A DNA stretch of 8,950 nucleotides from Clostridia bacterium. GTDB lineage: Bacteria > Bacillota_A > Clostridia > Christensenellales > Aristaeellaceae. The translations under genes and the position numbers were made by a program. How positions within the stretch are numbered: the first letter of the stretch is position 1; every line of letters starts with the position of its first letter. The stretch lies in assembly GCA_017530275.1 (NCBI GenBank), contig JAFXMP010000116.1:1-8950 (forward strand), written 5' to 3'. Under the pieces are notes generated by a model. It saw only the letters and a list, made by a program, of their open reading frames with translations, made no database searches and was not told the DNA's origin. Positions 6,004 through 8,950 of this stretch are shown piece after piece.

Positions 6004-7770
6004 ATGATGAAAAGGTGGATGATCGCGCTTTCACTTTTGCTCCTTTCCCTTCTGTTTTCAAGTCCGGCCCTGGCGGATGCGAATGGGTTTTGCGATCCTG
6101 TGCCGGAATCTCTCTCATCGCTGCTGGAAAGCGTTCCCCAGGACTGCGTGGTATTTTCCGCCCCAGACGGAACGACAAGGGTGTTCCTGATCCTGGACGG
6201 GGGCTGGAGTCTGGAAGGGTATAAGCTTGAGGACGGGCAATGGATACACGATACGGATACCACGCCCATGGACGGGCATCTGGATGTGTATTTCGTGCGG
6301 CATCAGGCGGGCGGGCTTCGCCCGGACGGCAGCGCGTACAGCGACGGCCAGGGGTATGATATCGTCAGCGAAAGCGGAGCGTATCTGAGCTATCACTGGA
6401 GCGGGCAATACTATACCCTGTGCGGGTGGCGCGATCCCGCCCGGTACGCGGGCACGGTCATGATCGACGGCACGGTGCTTAGGTATTTCCCCGAGGGCAG
6501 CCAAACGCCGGAATACACCGTGGACGCGGGCAATGAAATGACGCTGTACAGCTGGGCATGGAGCTTTGCAGAGCTTCCCGCCACGCCGGATGAAGCAAGG
6601 AGGCGGGCGGCGATCCTGCCCGACGCCATCCGGAACGACTTTCCCGGCTATGAACTGGCAAGCTATGAACTGTATAACAGCGGCACGGAAGCCGACGCGG
6701 TGTTCGCCCAGTTGGCGGAGGACAAAGAAAAGGGCGGTTTCCTGCTGCGGGTCACAAAAGCGCAGTACACCTGCGGGAAAGGGCGAACCCATACGGCGGC
6801 CCTGATGGATATTCCCCTGTCGGACCGGCTAAAGGGCACGCCTGCCGAAACATTATGGAAGGAAATGCATACGCTGTTCACCCAGCCGGACGCCCTGGAC
6901 GCGGCCAAAGTGCCGCTGCCTGGCAGGATCGTTGATTTGCATCCCCAGAAGGAACAGCTGGCGCTGGTGGTGGAGGACGAAGGGGCAAACCGCCGGGTGG
7001 CCATCGTCACCCAGGATGAAAACCGGGATTACCATGTGCGCCTTTCATCCGTGCTGCCGGAAGGCACGAGCCTGGACGATTTTCACGCCAGGGAAAACGA
7101 GATTTATCTGCAATTTCAGCATCAGCAGTGGATGGCCGGATATGTGAAGCAGGCGGACGGCGCCTGGCGGCTTTCCTGGGTCATGGGGGATTTGAATTAC
7201 ACAGTTGCCTGGTATGGCGTCCAGTGGGACGAGCAGCGTTTGATCGGCGCCGTGCCGGGGTCCGACCTGTTCACCGCCGATTTCAGCGTCCTTCCCCGCA
7301 CGGAAGAAGCGCTGAAAAAGGCGCTGGACTCTACCGGATGGGCGGCGGTGAGCAATCCCAACCCCAAGGACAGGCTGCACCTGCGCGTAAAGCCCGACAA
7401 AAACGCCGATTCCCTGGGCAAATTTTATAACGGCACGCCGATGCGCGTGCTGGAAACAAAGGGCGATTGGTGCCGCGTCGCCATTGGATCAGACGGCCTG
7501 GAGGGCTGGATGATGAAACAATACCTGGCCTTTTCACAAACCGCCAGCGCTGTGATACCCGCCTTCCCCGACCTTTTTCTGCGGGAAGAATATGAAGATC
7601 AAGACGTGACCGCCTGGGCGGACAGCGCGAAGAAAACGCCCAGGACGATCCCGCGCGGCGAAGGATGGGAAATCATGGGCGTCATGAACGATATGTATAT
7701 CCTGGTCAGCCGAACCAGCGGCAGCGTGGTATACGCGCCCATGGACTGGTTCTGGGAAGGAAACGGGTGA
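6004..7770 (+). CDS. Secreted protein with C-terminal SH3 domain, unknown function
   Basis: This 588-residue exported protein has a signal peptide (1-24, cleavage after SPALA before DA). A large region (30-440) is rich in Trp, Tyr and short beta-type segments and belongs to no family I recognise. A clear SH3_3-type domain follows at about 446-510 (AAVSNPNPKDRLHLRVKP, then FYNGTPMRVLETKGDWCRV, ending GWMMKQYL). The last 75 residues look like a further divergent SH3-like fold (LREEYED to APMDWFW). The frame is open back to 5860, inside the previous gene, but the ATG at 6004 is preferred: AAGGA (5991-5995) lies 8 nt upstream and the signal peptide begins there. ATGs at 5995 and 6007 are in-frame alternatives. 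It lies 28 nt after the preceding stop, in the operon. It is visibly the most GC-rich gene of the four. No catalytic motif is seen. Confidence 0.82.
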   Translation: MMKRWMIALSLLLLSLLFSSPALADANGFCDPVPESLSSLLESVPQDCVVFSAPDGTTRVFLILDGGWSLEGYKLEDGQWIHDTDTTPMDGHLDVYFVRHQAGGLRPDGSAYSDGQGYDIVSESGAYLSYHWSGQYYTLCGWRDPARYAGTVMIDGTVLRYFPEGSQTPEYTVDAGNEMTLYSWAWSFAELPATPDEARRRAAILPDAIRNDFPGYELASYELYNSGTEADAVFAQLAEDKEKGGFLLRVTKAQYTCGKGRTHTAALMDIPLSDRLKGTPAETLWKEMHTLFTQPDALDAAKVPLPGRIVDLHPQKEQLALVVEDEGANRRVAIVTQDENRDYHVRLSSVLPEGTSLDDFHARENEIYLQFQHQQWMAGYVKQADGAWRLSWVMGDLNYTVAWYGVQWDEQRLIGAVPGSDLFTADFSVLPRTEEALKKALDSTGWAAVSNPNPKDRLHLRVKPDKNADSLGKFYNGTPMRVLETKGDWCRVAIGSDGLEGWMMKQYLAFSQTASAVIPAFPDLFLREEYEDQDVTAWADSAKKTPRTIPRGEGWEIMGVMNDMYILVSRTSGSVVYAPMDWFWEGNG

Positions 7771-7802
7771 CTGAGTCGCTCTGAATAATGCAAGGAGGAT
7801 TC

Positions 7803-8681
7803 ATGATTATGCTGAAGAAGAGAGCAATTCTGTTGATCTTGGCGCTTTTCATACTTTGTGGAGGAATCAATGTCGGCCTTGCGGAGATTCTTCCGCCTTA
7901 CGGTCAGGGACAGATCGGCCTGCAGGCTGTAGTGCTGTGTGAAAGCCTGACTGTGCGCCAGGACCGAAGCGCCGACTCCAAAGCGGTAAAAACACTGCTG
8001 TACGGGGATACGTTGATTGTGCAGGATCAATGGGATGGCTGAGCTAATTGCTTCCTTTCGGACTCTGTTGATGCGGGCCCTTCGGGTTGGGTAAACTCCG
8101 ACTATATCATCATTGATCCATCCTGGTACCGGACGGATGAGGCAACGCCGGTATATGCCTGGAATGACACGATGGCTCCGAAAGTTGCTCTGCTGAGTAA
8201 AGGCACCAAGTTACCTATTTTGAAAGATGATGGTGACTGGCTCGTTGTCAGTCTTCGGGGGGCAGCGGGATGGATATATAAAAACGCCGCTGACCGTATG
8301 GCTAAAGGAACGATAGAAAAGATTCGTTCCATTTCCAATGTAGACAAAGTTGAATTGTCAACGCCTAAGGATACCTATACACTATCAGATGAAACGGGCA
8401 TCAAATGGATCGAGGAAAACTTCTCCATTGCCCAGCCGATCATGAGCGCTGGCTGTCCTTTTGACGCAACCCTGACGCTGATCTGCAAAGACGGAAGTAC
8501 AATGACCCTCTATGTGGCTACGGACAGCTGCCACACCTTCCGCACAGAGGATGGGAGCTATTTTGCCTATGGCAATGGGGATGAGGCGCTCAGACTGTAC
8601 GGCAACACGTCCAATATAGGCGAAAAGTTCTGGCAACTTTTCGGAATTACGAACAACTATGAGGGGATCTATGGCTCTTGA
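7803..8681 (+). pseudogene. Secreted two-SH3b protein interrupted by an in-frame TGA
   Basis: One reading frame of about 292 codons runs through this interval, broken only by TGA at 8040-8042 (codon 80). It starts with a signal peptide (LKKRAILLILALFILCGG, cleavage after GLA before EI). SH3b domain 1 (about 38-102) contains LTVRQDRSADSK and GWVNSDY, with the stop falling between WDG and ANCF. SH3b domain 2 is at about 114-164 (GDWLVV, AAGWIYKNAAD). An unrecognised C-terminal domain (170-292) contains DSCHTF and GSYFAYGNGDE. The TGA sits where SH3b domains normally have Trp (GxW), so one base change at 8042 (G to A in TGG) explains it; no frameshift is needed. GGAGG (7794-7798) lies 4 nt before the ATG at 7803 and 10 nt before the ATG at 7809, so 7809 may be the true start. 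The downstream part has no good ribosome site before its first ATG at 8172. Sequencing error or readthrough remains possible. Confidence 0.75.
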
Positions 8682-8745
8682 TCACTTTCTGCAGAAGACA
8701 AATAATTATGCCCTGATCATGATTGTAGCTGGAGCTATCGCTTGA
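8671..8745 (+). CDS. Possible 24-residue hydrophobic peptide or truncated gene start
   Basis: An ATG at 8671 overlaps the end of the preceding gene by 11 nt in a different frame, which is typical of translational coupling. GAGGGG at 8661-8666 could serve as a ribosome site, although the 4-nt spacing is short. The product, MALDHFLQKTNN followed by YALIMIVAGAIA, has a polar start and a hydrophobic tail, then TGA at 8743-8745. After a second stop (TAA 8749-8751) the same frame stays open for 39 more codons to 8871. It may therefore be a small membrane peptide, the decayed start of a former gene, or chance. Confidence 0.25.
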   Translation: MALDHFLQKTNNYALIMIVAGAIA

Positions 8746-8848
8746 ACTTAAATTGAGCGTAGAACAACATCTGAAAAAGCTGGAAGGCAATTGATTGGCT
8801 TTTGCTTATTAGGCGAGCGATATCCTAACGAAAACAATGCCATAAAAG

Positions 8849-8892
8849 CGCTGGAAAGGGGCTGGAAATAAGCACTTCCCAGCGTTTTCTTC
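8849..8892 (+). terminator. Probable operon terminator
   Basis: CGCTGG (8849-8854) pairs with CCAGCG (8879-8884), extendable by AA/TT past a one-base bulge, and is followed by TTTTCTTCT (8885-8893). A second copy of GCTGGAAA at 8861-8868 offers a shorter alternative 5-bp stem with the same right arm. On the minus strand the hairpin is followed by CTTTT, so weak bidirectional action is possible. It lies about 170 nt after the last gene of the SH3b cluster and is the first plausible stop signal for it. Confidence 0.5.
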
Positions 8893-8921
8893 TAATCTGG
8901 AGACGTTCTCTGAAGGAAAAA

Positions 8922-8940
8922 TGCAAATACATTTGCAAAT
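8922..8940. repeat. Short AT-rich dyad at window edge
   Basis: TGCAAAT (8922-8928) and ATTTGCA (8931-8937) are perfect inverted copies around a 2-nt centre, and ATTTGCAAAT (8931-8940) is itself a palindrome. The arrangement could be an operator or part of a hairpin continuing past the window. No gene follows in the remaining bases, so its partner cannot be judged. Confidence 0.35.
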
Positions 8941-8950
8941 GCCTGCCGCC

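Noticed and set aside
8040..8042. UGA reassignment to Trp or Gly as an explanation for the internal stop
   Set aside because: TGG is used for Trp throughout, and the plus-strand genes ending at 81, 1676, 4351, 5975, 7770 and 8681 all stop at TGA where the protein is complete, several being followed closely by the next gene's ribosome site. A standard bacterial code fits better.
1..8950. CRISPR array, rRNA or complete tRNA gene
   Set aside because: No regularly spaced direct repeats, rRNA signature segments or full cloverleaf were found on either strand.

Overview
The window looks like low-to-mid-GC Firmicutes DNA, most likely from a gut or rumen clostridium. The reasons are strong GGAGG-type ribosome binding sites, a consensus sigma-A promoter, a TnpV-family protein, a BspA-type leucine-rich-repeat (LRR) protein, and a run of exported SH3b proteins with signal peptidase I sites of the ALA|D type. 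I cannot name a genus. The genetic code appears standard: TGG encodes Trp throughout, and TGA ends every intact plus-strand gene.

Left part (1-2370) has the character of a mobile or accessory segment. It holds the last codons of an unidentified gene (1-81). Next is a textbook promoter (190-218) followed by a long AT-rich dyad (222-260) that ends exactly where the ribosome binding site of an AAA ATPase/DUF234 protein begins (273-1676). Convergent to it is a minus-strand tnpV-like gene (1744-2124) with its own UUCG-loop terminator (1696-1721). After an AT-rich stretch, positions 2346-2368 match the spacing of a tRNA 3' end exactly (T-loop, half T-stem, half acceptor stem, discriminator A, CCA), but no 5' part is present. 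This is what the distal attachment site of a tRNA-targeting integrated element looks like. A perfect 13-bp terminator follows at 2401-2439. I infer that the element lies to the left and resident chromosome begins here.

Right part (2720-8681) is a four-gene, same-strand cluster with gaps of 19, 28 and about 32 nt, so probably one operon. It encodes a secreted BspA-type LRR protein, two secreted SH3b-containing proteins and a fourth two-SH3b protein. The fourth gene is interrupted by an in-frame TGA at 8040-8042, at the position where SH3b domains usually carry Trp. All four products have N-terminal signal peptides and no evident anchor, which suggests an exported set acting at or outside the cell surface. 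Their function is not known to me.

The tail (8682-8950) holds a small or decayed open frame, a probable operon terminator and a short dyad at the window edge.
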